From Calamus simplicifolius (lineage: Eukaryota > Streptophyta > Magnoliopsida > Arecales > Arecaceae): 64,000 nt of DNA. A program made the translations under genes and the position numbers. The stretch covers positions 269,125-333,124 of the forward strand of contig UESW01004078.1 in assembly GCA_900491605.1 (NCBI GenBank). Direction: 5' to 3'. The notes beneath the pieces were generated by a model. That model was given only the letters and a program-made list of their open reading frames with translations, searched no databases and was not told the DNA's origin. Positions 34,891 through 46,237 of the stretch are shown piece by piece (position 1 is the stretch's first letter; each line of letters begins with the position of its first letter).

Positions 34891-37800
34891 CTGGTTCCAG
34901 AAATAAGGGAGGGGGATTAAACAAGGGAGATAAAGATGGTGGTACTGGTTCCTAGTCGATCTAGGTGGTGCACGGAGGTTGGACAATCAGTCAACCATGA
35001 CCTCCTCATCGCTGATTAGAGCCGACGTAACCCATCCCTCCGGAAGCTGGATAGCCCATCATGGTTGTTGTCTAGCCACGAAAATAGGGAGGCTGAGGTA
35101 GTGAAACAGGGGAAATTGGGGTTGCAACTTGGTTGAGCCAAACATCTGCAACCAACCAACGGCGAATGGCTGATGGGAGCAAGGCAAGAAAGAGTGAAGC
35201 GCAGAGAACTTAACCCTTTCGCTTGCTCAAAGGGGAAGAAGGGTTTGCTGGCTTCCCAGCAAACATGGTGCTAGTGAGATTTGTGGAGATCTGAGGCGGG
35301 AGAAGTGATTTCTAAAGAAGAGAGACCTCTCCTCAGTCGGATTCCTACTGAAGTTCATGATCTTTTCTTTTCATCCATGTCCAACTGGGATTCGAACAAC
35401 CAAGTCAGCTCAGCCACCACAATACCAAGTTGACTTGCAGAGTCAACTCAGTCACATTTTATTTTTTATTTTTTTTCTTCCTGGCAGGCCAATCAAGTGG
35501 GCCAGGCTCCTGTCATATTTTAAGCTGGCCCAAACAGGCTCAATGGACCTTGTTACGCATTGCACGTTCGGTGGCACATGCGAGCGGCTAATCCGCGCAG
35601 CTGGTACACACCAAAGGATGGTGCAGCAAGACTTTTTCTATGTTGGGCACCAGAGGTAGCTGTTGATCAGAATAAGCATCATAGAGATAATCAAAATGTT
35701 TGGAATAGCGCATAATGGTTATGATAAAAATTACATGCACTAAGCTCTACTGTTTCCTGTAACCCAAAATCTTTAATTTGGTTTTCGACCGTTTGAACAA
35801 AGAACTTATGGGACTTGACTCCGGAACTCTGCCATTGCCTTATTTTGTTGAGGCTTGGTTTTTGACACCGGGCCTCTTTCATTGTAGTAATTTCCCTGTG
35901 AGAGCCTGAGCGGCATTTGGAAACGTGACGCCTTATGCTGGTTATCTGAACATTCATTATTCATTACTTCATTAGACGTTAATGGCTCCAAAGATGGCTG
36001 CTGTGAAACATTGATGCATAATAGGCACTGGTCTCGTACCATTGGGTGGGCTCAAGTGATGCATCTCTGTGGATTTCCTTTCTTTTCCTTTTCATTTAGC
36101 CATACCATGACTTGTAATACGAGTTCAAATTGATGTCCCCATTGCTATTACAGGAAAAGCGGTAGCCAAGTTCTGTGCAAAGCATCTGCACACTCAAGTG
36201 CTCAAGTATGATGCTTATATGGGTGGTGATTTAGCTGCTTCAGTACAAAAAGCTTTTTTCAGGTAAGCTATTGTTCTATATTTTGTTTGCATATCCTGGT
36301 TTTTTCTTAAAATGCTTATTTCCTAATTGGATGCAAATAATGGGAGCACGTAGTAAATCGATGTATGTATTTAAATGCTATGTACTTCCATCATTGCAGA
36401 ATGGATGAGATGATGCGAGGACAGAGAGGGTGGAGAGAACTAGCTGTATTGGGAGATAAGATAAACAAATTTACTGGCATGATTGAAGGCTTCATATGGT
36501 CCCCAAAGGGCAGTGATTCTAATGACCACTCAGATGACTGGCCTTTTGAAGAGGTACATCTGGATGACACTTCGCAGTCAAATTCACAGATTTTCATAGT
36601 TTTCCTCTAGTATATGTAACATTGAAGTCATGAGTGAAGCTGTGGTCTGGACATGTTCTTCTGTCTTCTGCATAAAAAAAGTTAAAAAAGGAGTAAGGGA
36701 AAGAATTGCCAGGACTGAAGAAAAAGGAAAATGGACAAGGACATAAGATTCAGTAGTCCGAGGTGCAGCTCTTGTTTGGCTTCATTCAAGCACATGGTAA
36801 ATAAGTAAATAATTTGAAAATAAATTACTTAGTGAAGGGATTGCAAGCATCCATTATAAGGTCCACCAAACCATTATCGCAAAAGATATTGGTATGTTAT
36901 TGGTTTGGTATATAGTATGGTGTGCATTCCATTTCTTCCATTATTTTTTCTCACTTCTAGCCATGGTATCACCTGAAATGAAGCGGTAAGAGTCACTACT
37001 AGCTGGTACAAGATGGTTCCACTTGATTTAGACTAGTATAGGCCGGTCTGACTCATATACTAATTAAATCTTGATATCATATTGGTATCTTACTTGTATG
37101 AGTCAGCACAATAGATCTTGGCCCATCAAGCATATCCTACTTTTGAATTAACCAGGCACACATGCCGAGTTCATGAATATCTATAATCTTGCAGTTCATG
37201 GAGACTATGTTGATTCATCAGTAACTTTGGATTATTAGTTTTACTGATGTTCTGGTTCCTGTTTTTTTTATTTTGTTTTTTTGAAATAAAGCCTTTCTAC
37301 TATGTTCTAGGGTCCATATTTAGGGAGCCAATGTGCTACTCTGTAAACATTGTGATGGAGTACACATGGAGACCTTTGTTTTGCTCATACGCAATTCCCT
37401 GGTTTCCATGTTGTCAGTGTTCACTGTTAGGGCAATTGATGGTTGTCAAGGGGGAAAACAAAGTTTGTAAACTAGTTTTTGTAGTTCAAAACTATAGTAG
37501 GATATATCTGAACAAAGAAGGCTAAAAGCAGAAGAAAGGAAAAGTTTAGCAGATCTTTTGGTTTAGGAAAACTAGATAAAAATTTAGGGCCAGTTTACAT
37601 TCATTAGATGGGAAGCTAAGAGTGTTTTAATACCTGATCCCGGGTCTTCTGGCTGAAGACCTGATTCAAATTTGCAGACAAAGAAAAAGAAAATTAAAAT
37701 CAAATAATGTAAGGGAAAAAACAACGATTTAGGTGTCTAAGCGCTCAAGGATGAATCACTAACATCAAACCATCTCTCGACTATTTCAGATAGGTGTTAT

Positions 37801-40373
37801 AAATCCTTATACACCCATCCATCTTATCAAGGGCATCTTGAGTATTATGGCAAGCTTTTCCTATTCCTTTTTCCCAGAGTTGGTTGCTTTGACATCTCCA
37901 GGTCAAGGGGGGCTATGAAACTTGGTAGTATCTGGGTAGACTGCTTCAATTTATTTGTATCTTTTTGCAAAGCATTTCTATGTATTTAATTCAAATTATT
38001 GACACTCGTATGACACAACAATTTCAAATAACCTTTTGTTGTTCTATATTCTCCAAGAGTGTTGAGAATGTTGAAGGGTTATTAGGACTTAGATTTAGAT
38101 TTGGAAAGTCTTAGGTGTCATCGCACAGTTTCATGGGAATCTGATCTTTGTTTTCTGGAAAAGGTTCAACAGCCATAAAAGGTGAATTTGATATCCTTTT
38201 TTGGAGTCCTGATTGGACTCAATTAGGTACGTCAAAGGGTGTTTTACTTTGCCATAAAAAGAGGGTATGGCCAGCTAGTTTTGGGAAAAGTTTTAATTGT
38301 TTTGGATGGATACTTTTGAGTGTAGAAAATTCAGAAGACTGGTTTTGTTCTCACTTCCTAAAATTTTCAAAAGGGAACTTTTAGACGTTCAAATTGGTCC
38401 ATTCTATTTGAATCCTAGTGCACAAAATCATTGCCTCCATATATGTCAAAAATGTTATGACCTGAAACTTTGTGATCAGGGACCCCATTCTGATTTCTCT
38501 GGACCAAGATCTGGAAGTACAGCTTGCGTGGCTATCATTAGGAACAACCAACTTTTTGTTGCAAATGCTGGTGATTCTCGTTGTGTAATCTCAAGGAAGG
38601 GTCAGGTGTGTTATTTGGCAAACCATTCTGCTGATATCTTGTTCTGGTAGTTTAAAAAAGACTATTCTTCTTTGCTAACAAATATGTATGCAATATGTAC
38701 TTGGGTCTTTTTCTTCCTTTTATAGGCATACAATTTGTCAAGGGATCATAAGCCAGAGCTCGATGTTGAGAAAGAAAGAATCCTTAAAGCAGGAGGTTTT
38801 ATCCATGCAGGACGAGTAAATGGAAGCTTGAACCTTGCAAGAGCCATTGGTAACTTCCGTACTACTGTTTGTTGACTTTTATAAGGACTACCAGGCATCT
38901 TCAATTTGTTTGCATTTCTTGTATCTGATTCTTCCTGCAGGTGACATGGAATTCAAGCAGAACAAGTTTTTGTCTGCTGAAAAGCAAGTTGTGACCTGCA
39001 ATCCAGACATAAACATTGTGAGTAATCTGAAATTTTGTTGTGAATTTTATTAGAGATGTGCTGATGTCATGCACTTTCTGTCATTTTTTAGGTGGAACTT
39101 TGCGAGGACGATGACTTTGTTGTTCTAGCATGTGATGGAATCTGGTATGCCTTCCCTGCAATTCCAACTTTGGGAAAATCATGTGTCATTATCACGTTTC
39201 TTTATTGAGTTTTCCCAGCTTGGCACATGCTGAGTTCTGGACTAGTGTTAAGAGTTCTTATTTTGTGAAGTACTGGGGCCAGTGAGTAAGAATTGTTCAT
39301 TGTTATATCAAGAAGTGGTTGCCTTTGGAATTCCCTTGGGTTGGAGGGAACCGATCAAGGAGTTGCATCAAGTTTGGACAGTCCCACACAATGGGACCTG
39401 GAGGCAAACAGCATCTACAATATGGATTCTACAGTTTCTTCAGGTGGTGATGGTGGTGGCGTTTGGAGTGGCCATAGAGGGGCATATGAAATAAGCATTT
39501 TAGAAGTTCAGGGCAAGCTGCCACCCTCCTCATCTACACACTCATAGATTACCGTATATATGCGTACCATCCATTTATATTTTCTGTGTCTAAAAGATAT
39601 ATTATAGCTTAGTTAAAATTTGGAATTATTAATGGTTTTGGCTATTTTTCCATCATGTGTTTACTCTTTTATAATGTGTCTAATTTTAAAAGTATTGTTT
39701 AAAAGATGGTTTCTGTCTCTACTTTTCCCAGGGATTGCATGTCAAGCCAGCAACTGGTGGATTTCATCCATGAGCACATAAAAAATGTGTGTCATTCCCT
39801 CTATTGAACTTTATCGATCTTATTTATCTCTAGCAGATGGTGCAAGCGATTTAAAAGAGGCAATAAAGAAATGATTGTTCCTCTTAATCCAGAAACACTA
39901 ATCAGCTTCCATTTCTGAAACACGAAAAACTATAAATTTCAGTATGCTCCTCTTGTAGAGAAATGTCTATAATGATGTATGATTTGACCCACGTATTTAG
40001 TCTCAGATGTTTTAAAAGATCTTTTAACTTTCATCAGATTTATTACCAAATGACTATATATAATAGCTTTCTGGAGTATGATCCAAGAAGTTGCCAACTG
40101 GGTTAGATGCTTAAAATTTGAAAACTGAAGCATTTTTATTTCTTAAATTTCGTCCTTTTGTTGATACAGGAGAGCCGCCTGTCTGCAGTGTGTGAGAGAG
40201 TACTTGATAGGTGTCTGGCACCAGCAGCCGCTGGAGGGGGATGTGATAACATGACCATGATCTTGGTCCAGTTTAAAAACCCATCAACTCCTGCGTTGCC
40301 CGCAAATAGCATCCCTCTGGTTAGGTTAGCTGAGCTCGAAATTACTTTGTGGGTCTGCTTCTGCTGCCTTTGA
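30772..40373 (+). CDS. Protein phosphatase 2C (PP2C21/PP2C60-type), ten coding exons, 360 residues
   Basis: Exons: 30772-30888, 31981-32044, 36154-36262, 36400-36553, 38480-38605, 38726-38849, 38941-39017, 39092-39144, 39732-39786 and 40170-40373. All have GT/AG introns and the frame is kept throughout. The product begins [17 protein letters not shown], a myristoylation-type N terminus. It carries the PP2C motifs GWRSTMEDA (31-39), [10 protein letters not shown] (52-61), GSTACVAI (160-167), NAGDSR (177-182), ACDGIWD (270-276) and GGCDNMT (317-323). The metal-binding aspartates D57, D272 and D319 are present. PP2Cs are Mn/Mg-dependent serine/threonine phosphatases; this type is not the ABA-receptor-bound group A. 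Residues 98-148 form the acidic insert seen in this subgroup. The last residues ([10 protein letters not shown]) are unusual, and a weak alternative donor at 40320 could give a different short tail. Confidence 0.93.
33538..33610. repeat. Dispersed plant repeat motif (SINE-like end)
   Basis: CTAAGCCTTTTCCCAACTAC followed by ATGGGGTCGGCTC is a motif found dispersed in many plant genomes. A related version with ATGGGGTTTGC is at 33066-33112, and another beginning CAACAACAACAATAAAG at 32423-32480. The class is uncertain. Confidence 0.45.
34828..34888. repeat. (TA)n(GA)n compound microsatellite
   Basis: A TA run followed directly by a GA run inside PP2C intron 3. The same compound form occurs at 48133-48240 and 58198-58238. 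Confidence 0.9.
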
Positions 40374-40842
40374 TCCCTTACCGTTTGAAGTGCAAGATAT
40401 GTGATAATATGACCGTTTCTATAGCAGTTTATGTCTTAGCTTTTTTTTCTTGATGCATGTTTCAATGTACATGATTAGCATCACTTGGTATGGATATGGG
40501 CTTCAAACGATTACGTCTTAGAGTATAAATTTGGCAGATTTCTTCACATATAATGTAGAGTTATACGGTCTTATCACATGTGGGAAGTCTATCCTCTCAT
40601 TTCTTTTCAGCATCACTCAGCTAATTAGGTCTGGATGTGTTCATTTTTATTGGATTTTGCCTGCAAATACTCCTCGGAATGGAAGCAGAGAGATATGCTC
40701 TCTCCCTTCTTGACTAAAGCCAAAGTGGCACTCAGAAATATCCTGTTGAAGAAGCGAGGTCATGTAAATCGAGTTTCTGCCAGCTGTAGCTTGCACGCAA
40801 AGCAAAACCAAGAAGTCATGGATGAGGCCGTTCTTTTTTATT
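40374..40842 (+). other. PP2C 3' region (3'UTR or alternative last exon)
   Basis: Sequence downstream of the PP2C stop. The part from 40627 onward, which includes ACTAAAGCCAAAGTGGCACT and GAAGAAGCGAGGTCATGTAA, is copied at 49813-50020 with a few substitutions. An open frame in it (SPFLTKAKVALRNILLKKRG) is kept in both copies, but both could keep it simply because they are young. It is cut off by a LINE insertion at about 40843. Confidence 0.6.
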
Positions 40843-41180
40843 TATTTTTTTTTTTTTTTGGTACAAATGGATGATCACACTGATCTAGTGTGAATCAATC
40901 CAGAAAATCAGAAAATAAAATCTGTTTAAGTACAGAAGGCAGGGATCACCCTGTTTTCAATTTCAAATCCCAGACTGATAAGCCACCGAGCCTGCAATCC
41001 AGTCCGCCGCAGAATTGGCTTCCCGGTAAATGACGGATATGAACATACCTGAAGGGTGGCCCGGATATCATGAAGCAGAGGGTTGAATGCAACCGGATCA
41101 CCGCTATCTTGACGAAGCCATCGAATGACAGTGAGCGAATCTCCCTCGATGAGCAAGCAGTGAGCACGAAGAATTTGAAT
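40843..41180 (-). mobile_element. 5'-truncated LINE fragment with RNase H remnant
   Basis: The T-run at 40843-40859 is the poly(A) tail of a minus-strand insertion. Reading in reverse, 41180-40926 gives HCLLIEGDSLTVIRWLRQDS and, in another frame, ISVIYREANSAADWIAGS, the end of a LINE RNase H domain. It is related to, but not a copy of, the LINE at 3271-4744. Compared with unit 2 it replaces about 1.2 kb of LTR sequence, and no target-site duplication is seen. Confidence 0.8.
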
Positions 41181-41749
41181 GCCGGGCCGCATGGCTTGGA
41201 GGTGTAGGGGGCCGGCTAAGAAGTTGCCGGGCCACTTGTGAAGGCGTCGGGGCCGGCTAGGAAGTGTCGGGGCCGGCTGGGAACCGGGGCCGCTTGGGAG
41301 AAGCCAGGGCCGCCTGGGAAGCGCCGGGGCCGCCTAGCTTGGACACACCGGGGCCGGATGGAAAGATGCCAGGGCCGGCTGGGAGGATGTCGGGGCCGCC
41401 TGGCTTGGAGTAGGGGCCGGCTAGGGAGATGCTGGTGCCGCCTTGGAGGATGTCGGGGCCGCCTGACTTGGAGAAGTAGGGGCCGCTGGGAAGATGCCGG
41501 GGCCGCCTGGGAAGGTGCCGGGGCCGCCTGGGAGGTGCTGGGCCACCTAGCTTGGACACGCCGTGGCCGGCTGGGAAGTGCCGGGGCCGCCTAGCTTGGA
41601 AGTGCCGGGGCCGCCGGTCTTGGAGGCGTCGGCCTTTGGGGCCGTCGGTCTTGGAGATGTCGGCCTTTGGAGCCGTCGGTCTTGGAGCCGTCGGCCTTTG
41701 GGGCCGTCCAAAAAATTTTATTTTTTCATGGGGTCAACTGGCCCCATCA
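41181..41749 (-). repeat. Truncated 3' LTR of the unit 1 TR-GAG element
   Basis: It starts (minus strand) TGATGGGGCCAGTTGACCCC next to the polypurine tract and is lost beyond 41181, where LINE sequence begins. In unit 2 the same LTR is complete (50027-51755). Confidence 0.85.
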
Positions 41750-42059
41750 AATGCCCCCCACACTCCTTGAGCTTGCGTGCTCTGCATCAGCTAAGCGAAA
41801 GGAGTGTAGAACTTCAAGAAATTTTTTGGAGGCAAATTGATTACCTCACGCCCGCCACTGAAAGCAGCATACGCTAACTTTTTGGGGGACACTCGTTAGT
41901 TAGCCGTTGAGGCAAGGATGAAGCCGATGAGGCCTTTTGAACCCCGGAGGGTGACCAGAGGGCACTTGGGCCAGGCTCAGGTGCCTTTTTCTTCAAAGAA
42001 ATTGGTTTCCTTCTGCAGGGTTGATCTGCCCCCCCCAGGAAACTCTGTTGATTGGAATC

Positions 42060-42610
42060 CGCAGGTCTTGAGCTTGAGGGTGCCGACACGGAGCCAGTCT
42101 TGGGTGCCGACGCGGAGTCGGTCTTTGGTGCCGACGTGGGGTCGGTCTTTGTTGCCGATGCGGAGTCGGTCTTTGGTGGTTTTTCTATAACGCATTCAGA
42201 TACTAATAAAAAGAAACCTTTTCTTAGTGTAGTATACTTAGCTTTTTCGCAGCTGTTTGCCTTCGCGGGTCTTTGGTGCCGATGCGGAGTCGGTCTTTGT
42301 CGCCGACGCAGAGTCGGTCTTTGTGCCGACGCGGAGTCGGTCTTTGTTGCCGATGCGGAGTCGGTCTTTGTTGCGGACGCGGAGTCGGTCTTTGTGCCGA
42401 CGCAGAGTCGATCTTTGTTGCCGACACAGAGTCGGTCTTTGGTGCCGACGCGGAGTCGATCTTTGTTGCCGACGCGGAGTCGGTCTTTGTTGCGACGTGG
42501 AGTCGATCTTTGTGCCGACGCGGAGTCGGTCTTTGGCGCCGATGCGGAGTCGGTCTTTGTTGCCGACGCGGAGCCGGTCTTTGGTGCCGACGCGGAGCCG
42601 ATCTCTGCTT
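42060..42610. repeat. 27-28-bp minisatellite in the TR-GAG interior, unit 1
   Basis: Units resemble GCCGACGCGGAGTCGGTCTT plus TGTT or TGGT. About four units at 42085-42180 and about twelve at 42270-42605 are separated by 90 bp of unique sequence. Each unit contains the near-palindrome CCGACGCGGAGTCGG. It lies where pol would be in an autonomous relative. Confidence 0.85.
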
Positions 42611-42903
42611 AAGAAATATACTCATCCCAAGAGCGTGATAAAACAAGGATATTCTGAATAATACTTTATTTAAGAATCAGCAAGCTACTGACAATACCAT
42701 CCGCGTTCCGAATGCGGGGGAGAAGCTTCTCATCTTGATGCCAGCTTGCTTCCTTCCATCGGCTTCTCGAGCTGCTGCTCGCCCCTCATGAGATCATGCT
42801 ATTGTTCCTTCCGTTGGGGCATTGTTGATGCAAATCTGAGGCCTGGAGGTGGCGACGCACCCGGGGCCGTGAGATTTCCTCGAATGAACTTGCCCAAGTG
42901 GCC

Positions 42904-44358
42904 CTACTGGACAAACTTTTCAATGGCCCTCTTCAAATGGCGGCAATCTTCGGTGTCATGTCTATAGTCTTGGTGATACCGGCAGTAAAGCTCTATGTTG
43001 TGGGGGTTTACTGACTTTAGGGGACGTGGGCGTTGAAAGTAAGGCTCCTCCTCAATCTCTAGCAGGATGTGGGAGATCGGAGCCGTGAGAGGAGTAAACC
43101 GCCCCTTAGGAACCAACGCCTGAGGCCGGTGGTCAAAGCGATGGGGTGGTTCGAGTTGCCTAGATCGTTCCTCAGCTGGTTCCGTGGGCATCGGCTTCTT
43201 GTTGGAACTCCTGTCGGCTTCCCTTCTGGACGAGTCAGCCTCGTTGGCGCGGATGTACTTCTGTGCCCGACTTAGCAACTCGGCGTAGAAGCCGGGAGGC
43301 TTTTTGTCCAGAGAAAAGGTAAAGCGGGACGGAAGGAGTCCCCACTTCAGCGCCAGGGTGGCCACCGCATCGTCGAGATGGTAGACCTCGAGGGCGGCGG
43401 TTTTGAATCGGGACACGAAGTCCCGCAGTGACTCTCCTTCCTTCTGGCGGACGGAGAAGAGGCTGTCTGCCACCCTTGGGATCCGGCGGTAGGCGTCAAA
43501 GTGGGCAAAAATGCCCTCTCCAGCTCCCGGAAGGAGTCGATGCTGTGAGGGGGCAGGCGTGAGTGCCATGCACGGGCGGCCTTCCGCAGAGTGGCGGGGA
43601 AGGCTTTGCAGAGAAGGGTGTCTGAAGCGCCCTGGATTTGCATCATTGCTTTGTAACTCTCGAGGTGGTCGAGGGGGTCGGTCGTACCGTCGTACGGGTC
43701 CACCTGGGGGAAGCGGAACCTGGAGGGAATCGGTTCCTCCAGTATGCGGCGAGTGTAAGGAGGACGAGTGTCGGACTCTTCCTCCGGCTGATGGTTGATC
43801 TTCTTGGCGAGCTCGTCGAGGCACCTGTTGTACTCCTCCAGGCGTTCCTCCGCCTGGCGGTTGATCGTCGGGGCCCTCCAAGATGGCTCGGAGGAAGAAG
43901 AAGAAGAGGAGGCAGAAGGAGATGGAGACGGAAGTCGGGACTTCCGCCTGGGTTCCTCGTGATTATGTGGCTTGGAGGAAACTCGTTGGGGCCGTGGTCA
44001 GGGGATCGTGGCCGCTTAGAGGGCTCGCGTCGAGGCTTCCTAGGGGAAACTTGACGTCGGCCGGTACCTCGCCGACTGGCCTCCCGCCGAGGAGAACCTC
44101 CCCCCGCCGACTGTTGACTGGCGAGGGGAGCGGTCTGATGCTGGGTGGCCACGGACTGTTGCTGCTTGAGCCCGTGGACCATGGCAGTGAGATTCTGGAC
44201 TTGCTGGGAGAGAGTTGCCAGCTGCTCCACTGTTTGGACGGCGGTGGGCAGGCGACCGAAGGGTCGGCAGCAGGGGGATTGGCCTCCTGCTGCCTAACCG
44301 GTGAGGGAAGTCCCGTCGGGCAGCTGACGGAGGTGTTCTGGGCTCGCGTCACCACCAT
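42904..44358 (-). pseudogene. gag of the TR-GAG element, unit 1 (frameshifted)
   Basis: It starts MVVTRAQNTSVSCPTGLPSP at 44358. A frameshift near 44240 leads to EQLATLSQQVQNLTAMVHGL, a unit-specific one-base loss near 43978 shifts it again, and a third shift near 43510 leads to HFDAYRRIPRVADSLFS. The gag core (FPQVDPYDGTTDPLDHLES) and zinc-knuckle-like YCRYHQDYRHDTEDC are present. A TAG after IEKFVQ ends the frame, although related sequence (GHLGKFIRG) continues to about 42830. Confidence 0.85.
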
Positions 44359-44446
44359 GGCTTTTGAAAGAAGAGAGGGGATGAAAGATGTAGCTTAGGG
44401 AGAACGTTCGCTACGTTTTCTTATCCCCCTTCCTGGCGTGCCAATC

Positions 44447-46232
44447 TGATGACGCTCGATCACCTCTCCTGGAGGTCGGGAACGGAGGTGCTTCTCGAAT
44501 CCTCGCTTCGCCGGGGTGCCTGCAAAGAAGTCCCGGGACCGGAGGGGGTCTCCGACGGGACCCTCCGATGGCCAAGTTAGTGACTGAGGTCACAGCTGAA
44601 GAAGGGCTCGAGTGAGCCCTGTTTTTTGTGTGGAAAAGAGGGATCTCCGAGAGGAGGAATCCCTTTTAGAGTTGAGATGGCGATTTTGGGGGTTATCGCG
44701 CATACCTGTTTGGTGAGTGGATTCACCTTTTTATAGGGGTTGACCCTGGTATGATCACATGGGATTGCGTGAGTCAGAAGATCTGCAGAGCCCTTGCGTG
44801 AATCTGGGCTGGTCGGTGGGTTACATCCCATCAGCAGCAGGGATGTTGGGCGGCGTGAGTCTGGCGTTGTCGGGCGACGCGCGTCAGAGAGGCGGTTTCT
44901 TGAACCGTTGGGGCTGATCTGGCGGGAACTGGGGAATCCCGTCTTATCAGGGCCAAGCTGGGTCGACCCGAGATGGTTGGGGCCCACCCGCCAGCAAGGC
45001 AGTGCCGTGGCGGGGCCGAATCGGCGGACTGGAGACGCCGGGGCCGAGTCAGGCCGGCCAGGGATGGCCTTGGCCGACTCGGCATGACTGGAGACGCCGG
45101 GGCCGAGTCGGGCCGGCCTGGGATGGCATTGGCCGACTCGGCGGGACTGGAGACGCCGGGGCCGAGTCGGGCCAGCCTGGGATGGCCTTGGCCGACTCGG
45201 CGAGACTTGAGATGCCGGGGCCGAGTCGGAGAGTGCCGGGGTTGACTGGGAGGTGCCGGGGCAGGCTTAGGTTGAACACGTCGGGGCCAGCTGGGAAGTG
45301 CCGGGGCCGGCTGGGAAGCGCCGTGGCCGCGAGCTTGGAGGCGCAGGGGGCCAGCTAGGAAGATGCCGGGGCCACCTGGGAGGTGCCGGGGCCGCCTAGC
45401 TGGGACACGCCGGGGCCGACTGGGATGATGCCGGGGTGCCTGGGAAGTGCTGGGGCCGGCTAAGAAGTTGCCGGGCCGCCTGGGAAGATGCTGGTGCCGC
45501 CTGGGAGGATGCCGGGGCCGCCTGGCTTGGAGGTGTAGGGGGCCGGCTAGGAAGTGCCGGGGTCGGCTGGGAACCGGGGCCGCCTGGAAGAAGCCGGGGC
45601 CGCCTAGCTTGGACACACCGGGGCCGGATGGGAAGATACCGGGGCTGGCTGGGAGGATGCCGGGGCTGCCTGGCTTGGAGTAGGGGCCGGCTAAGGAGAT
45701 GTCGGTGCCGCCTTGGAGGATGCTGGGGCCGCCTGGCTTGGAGAAGTAGGGGCCGGCTGGGAAGATGCCGGAGCCGCCTGGGAAGGTGCCGAGGCCGCCT
45801 GGGACGTGCTGGGCCGCCTAGCTTGGACACGCCGTGGCCGGCTGGGAAGTGCCGAGGCTGCCTAGCTTGGAAGTGCCGGGGCCGCCGGTCTTGGAGGCGT
45901 CGGCCTTTGGGGCCGTTGGGTGTCTGGTGTCGGTATTTGGGGCCGTTGGTCTTGGAGCCGTCGGGTGTCGGCCTTTGGGGCCGTCGGTCTTAGAGATGTC
46001 GGCCTTTGGGGCCGTCGGTCGTCGGGTGTCAGCCTTTGGGGCCGTCGGTCTTGGAGGTATCGGCCTTTGGGGCTGTCGGTCGTCGGGTGTCGGCCTTTAG
46101 GGCCATCGGTCTTGAAGATGTCGGCCTTTGGGGCCGTCGGGTGTCGGCCTTTAGGGCCGTTGGTCTTGGAGCCGTCGGCCTTTGGGGCCGTCCAAAAAAT
46201 TTTATTTTTCATGGGGTCAACTGGCCCCATCA
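44447..46232 (-). repeat. 5' LTR of the TR-GAG element, unit 1
   Basis: 1786 bp, starting TGATGGGGCCAGTTGACC and ending GAGCGTCATCA (minus strand). A GC-rich minisatellite of CGGCCCCGGC and AAGCTAGGCGGCCCCGGC type fills 45000-46190. A TATA box CTATAAAAAGG is at 44726-44736 (minus). The outer flank is CCCCC. Confidence 0.88.
44726..44736 (-). promoter_or_regulatory. LTR TATA box (unit 1 TR-GAG)
   Basis: CTATAAAAAGG on the minus strand, in the last 300 bp of the 5' LTR. The same box is at 54734-54744 and 50306-50316 in unit 2. The Tat element has CTACAAAAGGG in the corresponding place in both LTRs. Confidence 0.6.
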
Positions 46233-46237
46233 CCCCC

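Larger units (their letters stand above)
32045..36153 (+). other. Large intron 3 of the PP2C gene with inserted repeats
   Basis: The 4.1-kb intron contains plant dispersed repeat motifs near 32423-32480, 33066-33112 and 33538-33610, a G-run at 32925-32935, a TA/GA microsatellite at 34828-34888 and a GC-richer stretch at 34690-35650. The last part looks like inserted repetitive DNA. None of it gives a recognisable protein. Confidence 0.6.
41181..46232 (-). mobile_element. Non-autonomous gag-only LTR retrotransposon (TR-GAG type), unit 1
   Basis: Read on the minus strand: 5' LTR (46232-44447), primer-binding region (44446-44425), gag (44358-42904), a 27-28-bp minisatellite (42610-42060), polypurine tract TGTGGGGGGCATT (41762-41750) and a 3' LTR cut short at 41181. 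There is no protease, reverse transcriptase or integrase. Gag and LTR ends are related to the Tat element at 10773-24172, so this is a Tat-derived non-autonomous family. Confidence 0.88.

Noticed and set aside
42052..42661. Repeated cysteine/arginine-rich frames (GVGLCCRRGVGL-like)
   Set aside because: Translation of the 27-28-bp minisatellite. A one-base difference between the two units switches the frame, so it is not a protein.
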